A model generated the notes under the pieces. The model saw only the letters and a program-made list of their open reading frames with translations, was not told the origin of the DNA and made no database searches. Position numbers and translations under genes: made by a program. Below, one piece after another: positions 12,561 to 21,828 of a stretch of DNA of 64,000 nt (its first letter is position 1; the number at the start of each line of letters is the position of its first letter). Source of the DNA: Setoptus koraiensis (lineage: Eukaryota > Arthropoda); assembly GCA_048013815.1 (NCBI GenBank), contig CM106586.1:22506001-22570000 (forward strand), given 5' to 3'.

Positions 12561-12929
12561 CTAGTATACATGCACCATACCGTAGAGGAATGTCCAAAAT
12601 AATATATATGTAAAGAGACCATCAAATATTCCATTGGTTAATAGTATTTGCCTTTGTGTAAAATATTTGGTCCAATCGTTGAAGCCGGCTTTGTACAATA
12701 TCATTAGCCACAATATGAGGGCTGATAGGAAATAGAAAACGAAACCGTTGATACCTGTGAGTCCTATTATGCCTGCACATGAGCCAGACAGACATGATAC
12801 AAATGTTTTGCAGTATTCCACGGCTGAGAAATTGTGACGAATGGCATGGTCTGAAAATGCTACTAGTGGTGTCAATCTATCCGTTACTTTAGCTTGCTCT
12901 TGTTTTACTTCTGTTTCGGTACCGGTCAT
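12561..12929 (-). CDS. EMC6: ER membrane protein complex subunit 6
   Basis: The 122-residue product matches EMC6/TMEM93: a soluble N-terminus, then GIIGLTGINGFVFYF, and the very conserved C-terminus GLFTYILFWTFLYGMVHVY. Three transmembrane segments can be seen (about 48-66, 68-82 and 100-121). EMC6 is a core membrane subunit of the EMC insertase, lining the cavity that inserts tail-anchored and weakly hydrophobic segments into the ER membrane. The family is usually about 110 residues; the extra length is a charged Thr/Glu/Lys N-terminus. Single exon. A TTTATT at about 12529 on the plus strand provides a minus-strand AATAAA. Confidence 0.96.
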   Translation of the reverse strand: MTGTETEVKQEQAKVTDRLTPLVAFSDHAIRHNFSAVEYCKTFVSCLSGSCAGIIGLTGINGFVFYFLSALILWLMILYKAGFNDWTKYFTQRQILLTNGIFDGLFTYILFWTFLYGMVHVY

Positions 12930-13083
12930 GGTAATAATTAATTGTTAGTGTTACCGAAGGTAAAAAATATACTCTAAATGTACAATCTAGATAGCTAGTC
13001 TAATAGAAGTGAGCTTGTTATTACTATGACTAGTGAGGCGATGATGTTATCGATACTGCTAGATCAGTACAGTATTGCTTTTA

Positions 13084-13203
13084 TCATTTGTTATTTAGTT
13101 TAATCCCAGCAGATGCTCCTGTAACACTAACTGCCAGCACTGCAAATAGAAAGTACGATAGCGCCGCCCTTGCGGATTTTTGTTGAACCCTTTGTAGAGT
13201 CAT
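13084..13203 (-). CDS. Possible 39-residue single-pass membrane microprotein
   Basis: An ATG-initiated minus-strand frame encodes a basic N-terminus (MTLQRVQQKSAR), one hydrophobic helix (ALSYFLFAVLAVSVTGASAG) and a short polar tail. The layout (positive inside, one helix, under 45 residues) is that of many mitochondrial or ER microproteins, but no family was recognised. It lies about 150 bases upstream of EMC6 on the same strand and 270 bases from the divergent CUPID-adaptor start. Its small size means it could be chance. Confidence 0.3.
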   Translation of the reverse strand: MTLQRVQQKSARAALSYFLFAVLAVSVTGASAGIKLNNK

Positions 13204-13475
13204 TGGAATAACACAGTACAGCGGGTGACGTAAGGTAAAACCAACGCAGGTCACCTATCATGCACACCGACACACTCGGACAATTAAACTGATATCGTCT
13301 GAATTAACCGTCGTTTCCATCCGCATATAAACAACTTATTGGTGAACGGTTGTGAGTTATATCATGATTACCTATGATCCATACAATCCCAATCCTATCA
13401 TTAGCTGTTGGGTTAGTAATAAACTTATTCTTAAATATCACCAAGTGATGATCAGATGAGATCTGATTTGAGAAA

Positions 13476-15302
13476 ATGAATATTAACAAATTAAGCATCG
13501 GCACCACCGAAGCAATCAATGCTAGGAAGGTATCATTAGGAGCTTTGGAAGAGGCACTCAGAAGAAAGATCCATGAATTACGTGAAGTCTGTCTTAAAGA
13601 GGGGGTAAGTTAGCCACATTGAGCTACACTACATTACATTCACACTGTTAAGTCGAACCAGTACTGTCCTTACTAATGATACAACTGTAAAAAAAGCTCG
13701 CCGTGAACTGGTATCTCTCTTTTGTAAGCCTCTGTACATTGTACTAATTTAATAGATGCCGTTTCTAATCTGATCCAATATTTTTAGGAAATTACTGGTC
13801 AGCTACCTGTTGAGTATCCCCTGCAACCCAGAGAGCCGCTACCCCAGATAAGGCGCACAATTGAGTTTGACTTACCGAAAGAACCTGCAAAAAGAACTGC
13901 TGCTGGTGCATCATCAAAACAAATCACAACCACCATTCCAAACAAAATATTGTCATCATCATCAGCACCACAGAAACACCCCATAAGCCATTCAGTTAAT
14001 TTGCTGGACGATAATCCATCTCCTCTCGGAGATTTTAACAAGACTAGTAAACTCGAAGACATACAGCAACAAATCCTACAACTGCGAAAATCATCATATG
14101 ATCCTAGTAGATCATCAATTATGACTAGTAGTTCGACGATGTCCGATGGGAACTTCAACGGTATTGGCTCATCTTCGCATGAGGGTTTCAAATATCACGA
14201 GAATAAATTGGAGTCTGCCCATAACAGGAATCATTCGGAAACTAGCATAGATCAAGTGGAGAAGATGAAGTATAAACAGAGGCAAGCGAGTTTGTCTAGG
14301 AATAATCGAGAATTATCCGGGACATCGCGCAACGGGCACTATCCCAGGTCTGACGTGAGCTCTATATCTATCAAAACTATGATTCAACCGACCAATGCTC
14401 CAGCGTTTAGTAATCGTAAATCTGAAGATGGCCTATCTAGATCGAGTGATAGCCAATGCTCACAGCAATCTTTGCGACTCGCGAATCTACACAAAGAAAT
14501 TTTAAAACTACAAGCAAGCCAAAGCAATCAAACGTCGAAAGATAAGAGTAGTACGTGTAGTGACAAGACATCCAGTAGCGGAAAACTCGGAGATGGTAAT
14601 AGTGGACCAATGGATAGATTTTCTAAGATTAACCACGAGAGAGTTGTGTCGGATGGATGTAGTTATAACAATCGTGTGACACAACATAGACCTGGTATCT
14701 CGACAGTGCAATCAACCGACTTTTCTATCTCCAAATCCATTGTCCATCGGTCGTCTGATCAAAGTTTTAATATCACAGAAATACCAGCTGAGAGTAACAG
14801 AGGAAGTTCTCCAACCATTTCATCATCCGGTTCTATTGGTGATGAAAATTCTAATCCTTTGACTTCCAAGATCAGCCAATTGAGTATAACTGGTGTGGGT
14901 AACTTTCAGCCATACTGGGAAGAAACCAAGCCATATGAATTGAGCGACTTTTACAAATACAGTGCCAAACATCGAACGGGTGGTAGAACAAAGAAAAATA
15001 ATATTAGTGAAAGAATTGAGAATCTAGAACAAACTATAGCAGCTAAATCCAATAACCGTAATCAGGACGAAAATGGTCTTTTCAGAGATAGGGTAGCCTC
15101 TGATGCAAGTGATAATAACAATAGAAATTCAGCAATCAATAACAATATCAATAATGGACTCATTCATAATGCTCACTTTCAAACTCCTCACAATAGTAAA
15201 TTATCGGGATCCTCGCATCCCTCATCATCAATCAACGATCATCATTTTGTTAATGATCAACAATCAACATCCTCTCATCGAAGCAAATTGAGGTACGCTT
15301 AA
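13476..15302 (+). CDS. CUPID-domain cytohesin adaptor (stepping stone / FRMD4 / CCDC120-like), two exons
   Basis: Exon 1 (13476-13604) and exon 2 (13788-15302) join in phase 0 across a 183-base intron (GTAAGT...TTTTTAG). The joined N-terminus LEEALRRKIHELREVCLKEG plus EITGQLPVEYPLQPREPLPQ is a CUPID (DUF3338) domain, shared by FRMD4A/B, CCDC120, INAVA and Drosophila Stepping stone. In these proteins it binds the coiled coil of cytohesin Arf-GEFs and recruits them to membranes and junctions. No FERM domain precedes it, so the gene is like the short members. The rest (about 547 residues in all) is Ser/Asn-rich and disordered, apart from a conserved-looking PYWEETKPYELSDFYKYS motif near residue 420. 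The reading frame ends AGGTACGC, which also fits a splice donor, so a longer isoform is possible. Upstream exons cannot be excluded. Confidence 0.8.
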
Positions 15303-15957
15303 CAATACCAAAATAACCCATTGATGAATTAACTCGGTCGTAAAACTTTACCGACCAAAGCTCAAACTCTAACCAGGATGGATTTTAATCAAATCATTTC
15401 TTTCAAGATGCTACCATGACAACTAATTTAAATGATTAGAGCTACGAATCTCATTGAACATTATTCCAGCCTGCTGGTTTCTCTTTAAGTGGAACAGCAA
15501 ATTCAAGTCATCATTACATTCCAACCGACTATAGGCGACAATCAAATAAATCATATGTACTTGTAATCGAAAGGAAAACTTGAATTGTGTTTATTTCTTT
15601 CAGTTCTCTTAATTTGTTACTGTCGTTATGTTTATCCTTATCCTGTCTCTTGTGTGCATATATAGTTGAGCTCGATAAATTGCTGAGAACTTCAGTAAAT
15701 CTGAAGCACACACAGTAACAGGAAACAAACTGATTTGGTCTATGAATACTTGACAACTATGTAGTCAAAAACTTGTTGAATGGCAGTTTTTTCGATGGTC
15801 ATGTTTGAAAATGCTGATGCATGCTGTAGTTTAGTTACAGCTGACTGCTCGAATCCATTTCTTATCCTTATTCAACTTTGTTTTCGGCTTCTCGTGTAGT
15901 TAATTTAATTGAACTAATCTATCGAGCGAAGGAAATCATCTCTATTTATCCGCAAAT
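15303..15957. other. Intergenic: adaptor 3' UTR and UROD promoter
   Basis: AT-rich; an AATAAA lies at about 15545. No further gene or repeat is seen. Confidence 0.5.
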
Positions 15958-17160
15958 ATGGACAAAGATCCGAGTGGTAAGCTATTTCCAACACTAAAGA
16001 ATGATTGCATTCTACGTGCAGCAAGTGGTCAATCGACTGAGTACGTGCCTGTTTGGATAATGAGACAAGCTGGACGTTATTTGCCAGAATTTAGGGAATT
16101 ACGTTTAACCAACCCCTTCTTCAAGATTTGTGAAACTCCAGAATTGGCATGCCAGGTGACGCTGATGCCAATTAAAAGATTTGATCTGGATGCTGCCATC
16201 ATATTCTCTGATATATTGGTTATACCTCAGGCGCTCGGCATGGTGGTTGAAATGACTCACGAGGGGCCTAAATTTCCAAAACCATTGAGAAGCATTGACC
16301 AAATTAAATCTGATTTGAAAGCAGACGTAGACATTGCAAAGAGACTGAGCTATGTTTACGAGGCCATAACATTGACTCGTCATTCCTTGGAAGGGAAATG
16401 TCCTCTCATTGGTTTCTCCGGGGCGCCATGGACTTTGATGGGATATATGGTAGAGGGTGGTGGTTCGAAGACCATGTCGATAACCAAACGTTGGCTCTAC
16501 CAGTATCCTACCGAGAGTCATAGCTTACTCAAACTCATAGGAGACAAAGTTACTGATTATCTATTGCAACAAGTAAAGGCAGGAGCCCAGATGTTGCAGT
16601 TATTTGAATCAAGTGCCGAATATTTGAACAGAGATCTTTTCACCGAATTTGCATTGCCGTACATACTCGATATCTGTAAGAATCTAAAGTTACGCTGCAA
16701 ACAAGAAAACCTGACCACTGTACCTATATGTGTTTTTGCAAAAGGTGGTCATTTCATCATAAACGATCTGACTAATCTGGACGACGGATTAGTTGATATC
16801 GTTAGTTTGGATTGGACCATGGACCCAGTTTTAGGTAAAGATTGATTGTACAGAAATTGAGATACTTTTGAAACTCTTAGAACATTCATAGTCTAACTTG
16901 CTACTCTTTATGAAATTACTTAAGTGCGATCGAATTCCAACGGCAAGATTTGCCTCCAAGGCAACATGGACCCATGTGCATTATATGCGCACCCAGATCG
17001 AGTGAGATCTTTGGCTAGAAGCATGATAGATCAGTTTGGAACGCAAAGTTACATAGCGAATTTAGGTCATGGCATCTATCCCGACGCAAAGATTGAATGT
17101 GTTCAAGCACTCATCGAAGAGGTCCATTCATACTCTCGCAAGAAAAATACCGAATCATGA
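15958..17160 (+). CDS. UROD: Uroporphyrinogen decarboxylase, two exons, complete
   Basis: Exon 1 (15958-16834) and exon 2 (16925-17160) join in frame across a 90-base intron; the last codon of exon 1 is completed as GTG. The product is 370 residues (human 367). It has both family signatures, IMRQAGRYLPEF near residue 35 and GFSGAPWTLMGYMVEGG near 155, the catalytic aspartate in IFSDIL (about D85), and the histidine of NLGHGIYPD near the C-terminus. The enzyme removes four acetate carboxyls from uroporphyrinogen III to give coproporphyrinogen III in the cytosol, the fifth step of haem synthesis. All these residues are present, so it should be active. An AATAAA occurs at about 17215. The neighbours have no link with haem. 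Confidence 0.97.
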
Positions 17161-18050
17161 GAAATCATTCGATGGTATTGAGATATCCACAAGAATTGCA
17201 ATATCACAATTTTTCAATAAATGACCTCTTTTATATGTCGAAATCGAAAATTTAAAAAAGGAAAAAAGAACTGATACGGATGAAGAATGTAAGTTGCTAA
17301 CAATTACTCGAAGTTAGTTATTCTCGCAAAGCTCTACTTTCTCTTGATATCTTTGTATGCCGCTTATTGCCTCTTCAGAAAGGGGCCTTTCGTCCACATT
17401 CAGCTCTCAATTAAAGATCTCTAATGGTTTTCTTTTCAATCAGCTCAAGTGGTGTTCCAGTTGTGGCGTTCCCAGGTGTGCCGAATTTGATTTTTTAAGG
17501 TCTTAACAATTTTTTCTTAGAAAGAAAAGTCAATCTTTAAGGAGAAAGAGCGAGTTAGGATTTTTTTTATTATACTACAGAAAAAGCTATTGGGTGGGTA
17601 ACTAGGAAACTTAGAGAGATGGCAGTCATGCCGAGACACATCCGAAGGGAACATCCCCCACCCCCAAAAAAAAGAAAAATTTATCCGAAATCATTTCGAA
17701 CTTCGATCGGCTGGATAGACCAGAATGTTATTCGAAAACAATGTCGGGAGTCAAAGAGACGCCTAGTTCGCACTGTGAATACAAGCAAGCCGATATTCAT
17801 GAATATTTGCATTTTGAGGCATATTTTGTTATAAAAAGCGGATTCAAATTTCGCTCTTTCGAACGATGTTTTTTTCATTGATTTATTTATGTAACGAATC
17901 ATCATGATATAAGCCATTCTCACAATAATAGAAGTTGAGAGCTCAGGCTAATAATATGGACAGTATTCTATAACAACAGGGTTACTACAAGAATTATTAC
18001 TATTGTCACTTCGAAATTATGTGGATGATTTACCCATTTTCATAGACATA
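17161..18050. other. Intergenic stretch after UROD
   Basis: It contains the UROD polyadenylation signal, the weak minus-strand relic at 17317-17492, and an open frame at 17619-17834 on the plus strand that is rich in Lys/Arg and resembles nothing known. Bases just before 18051 are open in the frame of the next gene and contain possible acceptors (CAG at 17977-17979), so an upstream exon of that gene could end nearby. Confidence 0.4.
17317..17492 (-). pseudogene. Possible decayed coding relic, family not recognised
   Basis: Two minus-strand segments read like ordinary protein but in different frames: one contains GTPLELIEKKTIRDL and then a stop, the next contains NVDERPLSEEAISGIQRYQE and then a stop. 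Their order suggests one former reading frame broken by a small indel. The composition is protein-like, but no family was identified; chance is possible. Confidence 0.25.
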
Positions 18051-19604
18051 ATGGATATGATTGAAACAATCGAGACCAACGATGCGAGTGATGATGAATC
18101 GAGCGTAGCTCAATCTATCAATGAGCAAGATCTGGGACAAGATGGCCAAGATGATACAGGTCCCAGTGAGGACGTAGACAATGTCAACGGCAAGAAGAAG
18201 AACAATAGAAAAAATAAAAGGTCAGATGTTGCCAAAAACACCAATCCATCTCAGAAAAAAGATAAACGATTATGTAGAAAGAAACCACAATTTACACCTA
18301 AGCAGCGTATGGACATGTACGCTTTCTGTGTATTAGAACTAGAGCTTCAAAATGAGAGAATTAGAACCAAAAAACAACAGATCGCTTCTATACAACAGGA
18401 ATATAAGGACTATAAGGAAAAACATGCAAATGTCCCTTCCAGTAAACCTACAACATACAGCTCTGTCGCACCCCAAAGTCATGTCGACAATTCAGCCAAT
18501 CAAAAGAAAATTATCATACATCCACCACAACAGCAAACTGTCGTCGTAGTGCACGGGCCACCACCGCAGTCGCAAGAGCAATTGCAACAATTACTCCAGC
18601 AGCCTCAAATGCAACAAATATTACAACCTCCATTATACCAATCGCAAGCTCATTTTCAGATTCAATTCGCTCAACCTCCTACACCAAGCTATCCCGCTAT
18701 GATCAAGGCACCAAATCAAAGCTCCGACGTTAAGCTTAACAGACAAACGCGTAGAACTAAGCAAGGCAATCCGGTTATGCATGTTACTCTCCCACCTTCT
18801 TCAACAATGTCAACAACCACTACAAATATAATAAGTTTTCAATCTGGCCAACCCAATTCTAATGCACAAGGAACACTCAATCTAGGTCAAAATCAAACAA
18901 AATTTGTCATAAATCAAGGAAATACAACCAATCAGCCGAGTTCGGCAAATAATAACAATACTGTCGGCTCTTCTATTCAACAACAGAATCCTACCTTAAG
19001 CAAGCAATCGACTACGACAAATTTTCAAGATGATCAAAATAAAGACGGTCAAAATAATGCTGTTGTACCAGTGCAAAGGGGAGATTCGTTAGATCAATCC
19101 TCTGAAGATCAACAGCAACCAGGTTCGACAGATGCAGCACCAAAGAGGCACGAGTGCTTTAGTGATTACCAGAACACACAAATATTGTCTAATCATATAT
19201 TGAAAGAAGTGCAGAAAAGATTTGCTTATTTCTATCCTAACTCACCAACTCCATCGCGCACGACAATCAAACACGTTTGGGATAACTGCATAACACTGGG
19301 TACTGTTCAAAACAAGAAGAAAGAGAGGAAGAAGACCAATCAACCGATGGCCGAAGTAATCGAGTATCTGCTAGTACATGAACCTCAGTTGTCTCTGCGG
19401 CAACTTGCCAAAAAGTTGAATGTGTCCACTGGAACTGTTAGTAAACGTTGCAAAGAGCTAGGTTTAGTTCCTGAAAGTGTCACTTTGAAGCACCATCAAA
19501 TGGCTCTTGCAAAGAGACAGAAACAACTAAAACAGTTAGAGCTAATGAATAAAACCTATGGAGAGGAAAACGAAGACACTAACCATCGTGTAAATAACTC
19601 ATAA
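18051..19604 (+). CDS. Q-rich protein with C-terminal mariner-type double helix-turn-helix (exapted transposase DNA-binding domain)
   Basis: The 517-residue product starts at an ATG before an acidic region, followed by a Lys/Arg-rich segment (about 47-85), a helical segment (FTPKQRMDMYAF... to about 125) and a long Gln/Asn/Ser/Pro-rich disordered part (about 150-360). The C-terminus (about 370-475) reads FSDYQNTQ...RFAYFYPNSPTPSRTTI, then LGTVQNKKK, then SLRQLAKKLNVSTGTVSKRC. This is the arrangement of the paired helix-turn-helix of mariner/IS630-type transposases (a DUF4817-like first half with P-x-PSR-T, then a second helix-turn-helix). No DDE/D catalytic domain follows, only a Lys/Gln-rich helix. 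It is probably a host DNA-binding regulator derived from a transposase. The frame is open upstream of the chosen ATG, so more N-terminal sequence may exist. Confidence 0.65.
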   Translation: MDMIETIETNDASDDESSVAQSINEQDLGQDGQDDTGPSEDVDNVNGKKKNNRKNKRSDVAKNTNPSQKKDKRLCRKKPQFTPKQRMDMYAFCVLELELQNERIRTKKQQIASIQQEYKDYKEKHANVPSSKPTTYSSVAPQSHVDNSANQKKIIIHPPQQQTVVVVHGPPPQSQEQLQQLLQQPQMQQILQPPLYQSQAHFQIQFAQPPTPSYPAMIKAPNQSSDVKLNRQTRRTKQGNPVMHVTLPPSSTMSTTTTNIISFQSGQPNSNAQGTLNLGQNQTKFVINQGNTTNQPSSANNNNTVGSSIQQQNPTLSKQSTTTNFQDDQNKDGQNNAVVPVQRGDSLDQSSEDQQQPGSTDAAPKRHECFSDYQNTQILSNHILKEVQKRFAYFYPNSPTPSRTTIKHVWDNCITLGTVQNKKKERKKTNQPMAEVIEYLLVHEPQLSLRQLAKKLNVSTGTVSKRCKELGLVPESVTLKHHQMALAKRQKQLKQLELMNKTYGEENEDTNHRVNNS

Positions 19605-20092
19605 TACAGTCTTCCAGGAGAAGATGTCTATTTATACCCTCTATGAGGGGGAAAATATTATGTCGTATTTCGACTAAACCTCTCTCGTTATGATTCATAA
19701 GTATAATTGAGACATATAACTATAACATAACTCAAAGCCTATTATGCTATAGATGCTACTTTGAAATTTATTCTAACAAGTAGTCAAGATTGAAAATAAG
19801 ATTGATATGATTTTTCATTGGATTCAATAAAATTCCTTGTTGACAGTTCCCTATGCCATGTAGTGTCTGGTACTCAAACTGCAATTGAATGTTTTATAAA
19901 ATTCACTTTCTCTGATACACTCATAATTTTTCCACAGCCTGCTGAGAGCATCCGTCAAACAATATCAGTCATATTGATCATGATCCGGCGCATTAGATTA
20001 GGAATACAGTATTGTAGTATCAAATTTAGTTTCGTAAGCAATTTGGATGATGTCATCCAATTAGCATTTGACTCACCGTGATAAAACTGAAC
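19605..20092. other. Intergenic stretch before the VPS28 relic
   Basis: AT-rich, with no convincing gene. A plus-strand open frame at 19818-20081 has no recognisable similarity. Confidence 0.4.
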
Positions 20093-20452
20093 ATGTACGA
20101 GGAAATTAAACTAACCAGAACGTCCAGCGAGAGCGGAATTATGACAATTTAGCAGATTATTACTCCCTAATGAACAAGGAGGCCTACATCAAGGACGCCA
20201 TCACATCCACGGAATACACCGCTCCGTCCATGGATGACCTGCTACCAGATCTACGCGAATTGCACCAACTTGCGCCTAACTATTATACCCACCTCTCATG
20301 AGGGTACCAAGCGTGTTAATAATTGGATTACGATTATGTCGACAATGAGCGCTAGTGACAATCTGGATGAGACATAAGTCAGACAGATCACATTCGATTT
20401 AGACACATCATTTCAAGAATTTAGCAAAATGTTGAAGCAAGACAATAATTAA
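20093..20452 (+). pseudogene. VPS28: VPS28 (ESCRT-I) pseudogene
   Basis: Reading the plus strand across frames gives segments in VPS28 order: MYEEIKL, NYDNLADYYS, EAYIKDAITSTEYTA, then MDDLLPDLREL, then MSTMSASDNLDET and VRQITFDLDTSFQEFSKML. Human VPS28 has LYEEVKL, KYDNMAELF, KAYIKDCVSPSEYTAA, MDEIQPDLREL, MSASDELDDSQVRQMLFDLESAYNAF. About 75 residues between EYTA and MDDL are missing, and there are frameshifts after about 20135 and between about 20307 and 20333, plus in-frame stops around 20299 and 20374. VPS28 links VPS23/TSG101 and VPS37 in ESCRT-I, so a working copy should exist elsewhere. The sequence has no intron remnants that can be recognised, so a processed copy is possible but unproven. 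Confidence 0.8.
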
Positions 20453-20762
20453 ACAGAGTAATATAGAAACAACAGCCAATCTGATGGTTGTCGTCGCTTG
20501 TCGGCTGTTGTTTTTTCCAATTTGAGCTCGAGAGCAGCGCCACCGCTTCGAGTTGAAGATTTGAATTATTGCGCCTGTTCTTGAGCCTCGCGTGCTTCCA
20601 ATTGATTTTCACCCACGTTGTATTCAGCTGACCAAGTTAGTCATTCATCTCTAGGTCTCCTGAATTGCTACAAAAGTATTTAAGGCTTTATGCCGCAAAC
20701 CATGAGTGTCATTTATTCTAACAACACCTCATCTACATTGCACCGATGCATCAATTTAAACA

Positions 20763-21572
20763 ATGGAATTGAAAAGTATATTAGCTAATATAGACAACTG
20801 GTTCGAGGTGCTGCACGATGTGCCGGTATCACCCCTCGAGTGTAATAAGAGTGACTCAGCAGCTTTAAAGAGGATCTCTCAAGATGTCGCCAAATGGTTT
20901 GCTCCTTTAAGATTAGAGCTCGTGACCTCAGACGGTCTAGAAATAGATGGATGTATCATAAAGAAGAGTACACACCATTCATCCTTGGGCCATGAAAAAA
21001 AGAAAAGAAAGCGAGCTGCCAGTCGTATGACAGCGATAGATATTCTAGCCAAGGATCTAGAGAATTTGTTAGAGGAATCTAGAGCCCCTGATGTGATAGA
21101 AGACCACCATAGTGAATTGTTCTCTTTTGGATACCATCCTAATCATGATATTTCACTTCTTGATCAGACAGTTGGTGCATCCATCAGCATAGAATCCTGT
21201 GTTCAATTAAATTCTGCGAATTTTATACAGGTAACAATACCAACTGAAACGTCTCTAGAAGAGCAGTCAACCATGATTGAGACTCAGAATAAGCTAGACA
21301 ATTCGACAAAGCAATGTGTTCAAACAGTACCTTCGATGCCCGATCATGACTACCTAAAACGTTTTGATGGAGAGCTTTTAAAGTCATCATCAGACAGTAA
21401 TAAAAGGGATAGGAACAGATCGCCAAGGAAACAACGTAAAACGCAAAATAACCATAACTTAGATAGGAAATTTTCTTGTTTGAGCGGTGTAGCTTTAAGT
21501 AGATTTGCTAGATTTTCACAACCTATCAGTAGACTATGTTTATTAGTGGACAATAATAGCCCATCAATTTAA
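20763..21572 (+). CDS. Orphan protein with nuclear localisation-like motifs
   Basis: A 269-residue frame starting at an ATG. The first 60 residues look folded (DNWFEVLHDV, VAKWFAPLRLEL), followed by a basic cluster KKKRKR near residue 80, a long acidic/polar middle, and a second basic stretch (RDRNRSPRKQRK) near 220. The two basic clusters suggest a nuclear protein. No domain was recognised. An intronless frame with several AATAAA hexamers downstream (about 21758-21770) supports a real gene. It lies 310 bases after the VPS28 relic, which is unrelated. Confidence 0.6.
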   Translation: MELKSILANIDNWFEVLHDVPVSPLECNKSDSAALKRISQDVAKWFAPLRLELVTSDGLEIDGCIIKKSTHHSSLGHEKKKRKRAASRMTAIDILAKDLENLLEESRAPDVIEDHHSELFSFGYHPNHDISLLDQTVGASISIESCVQLNSANFIQVTIPTETSLEEQSTMIETQNKLDNSTKQCVQTVPSMPDHDYLKRFDGELLKSSSDSNKRDRNRSPRKQRKTQNNHNLDRKFSCLSGVALSRFARFSQPISRLCLLVDNNSPSI

Positions 21573-21828
21573 GACAAAAGTTTTAAATAGACGTGTATGA
21601 CATATCAATGACTTAGTCTATTGTTAAACAGATGTAAGAAAACCATCTGTTATCTGAAGCTACAATAAGTCTTTCACTTTAGATTTGAATCTTAGCATGA
21701 GATTAATATATATATAGATATATATATTATATATTGATAATACAATAACAGTGAATCAATAAAATAATAAAAGTTTCACTCAATGAAAGTTACATAATAT
21801 TCAACTCGTTACTTCCTTATTATCTTCT

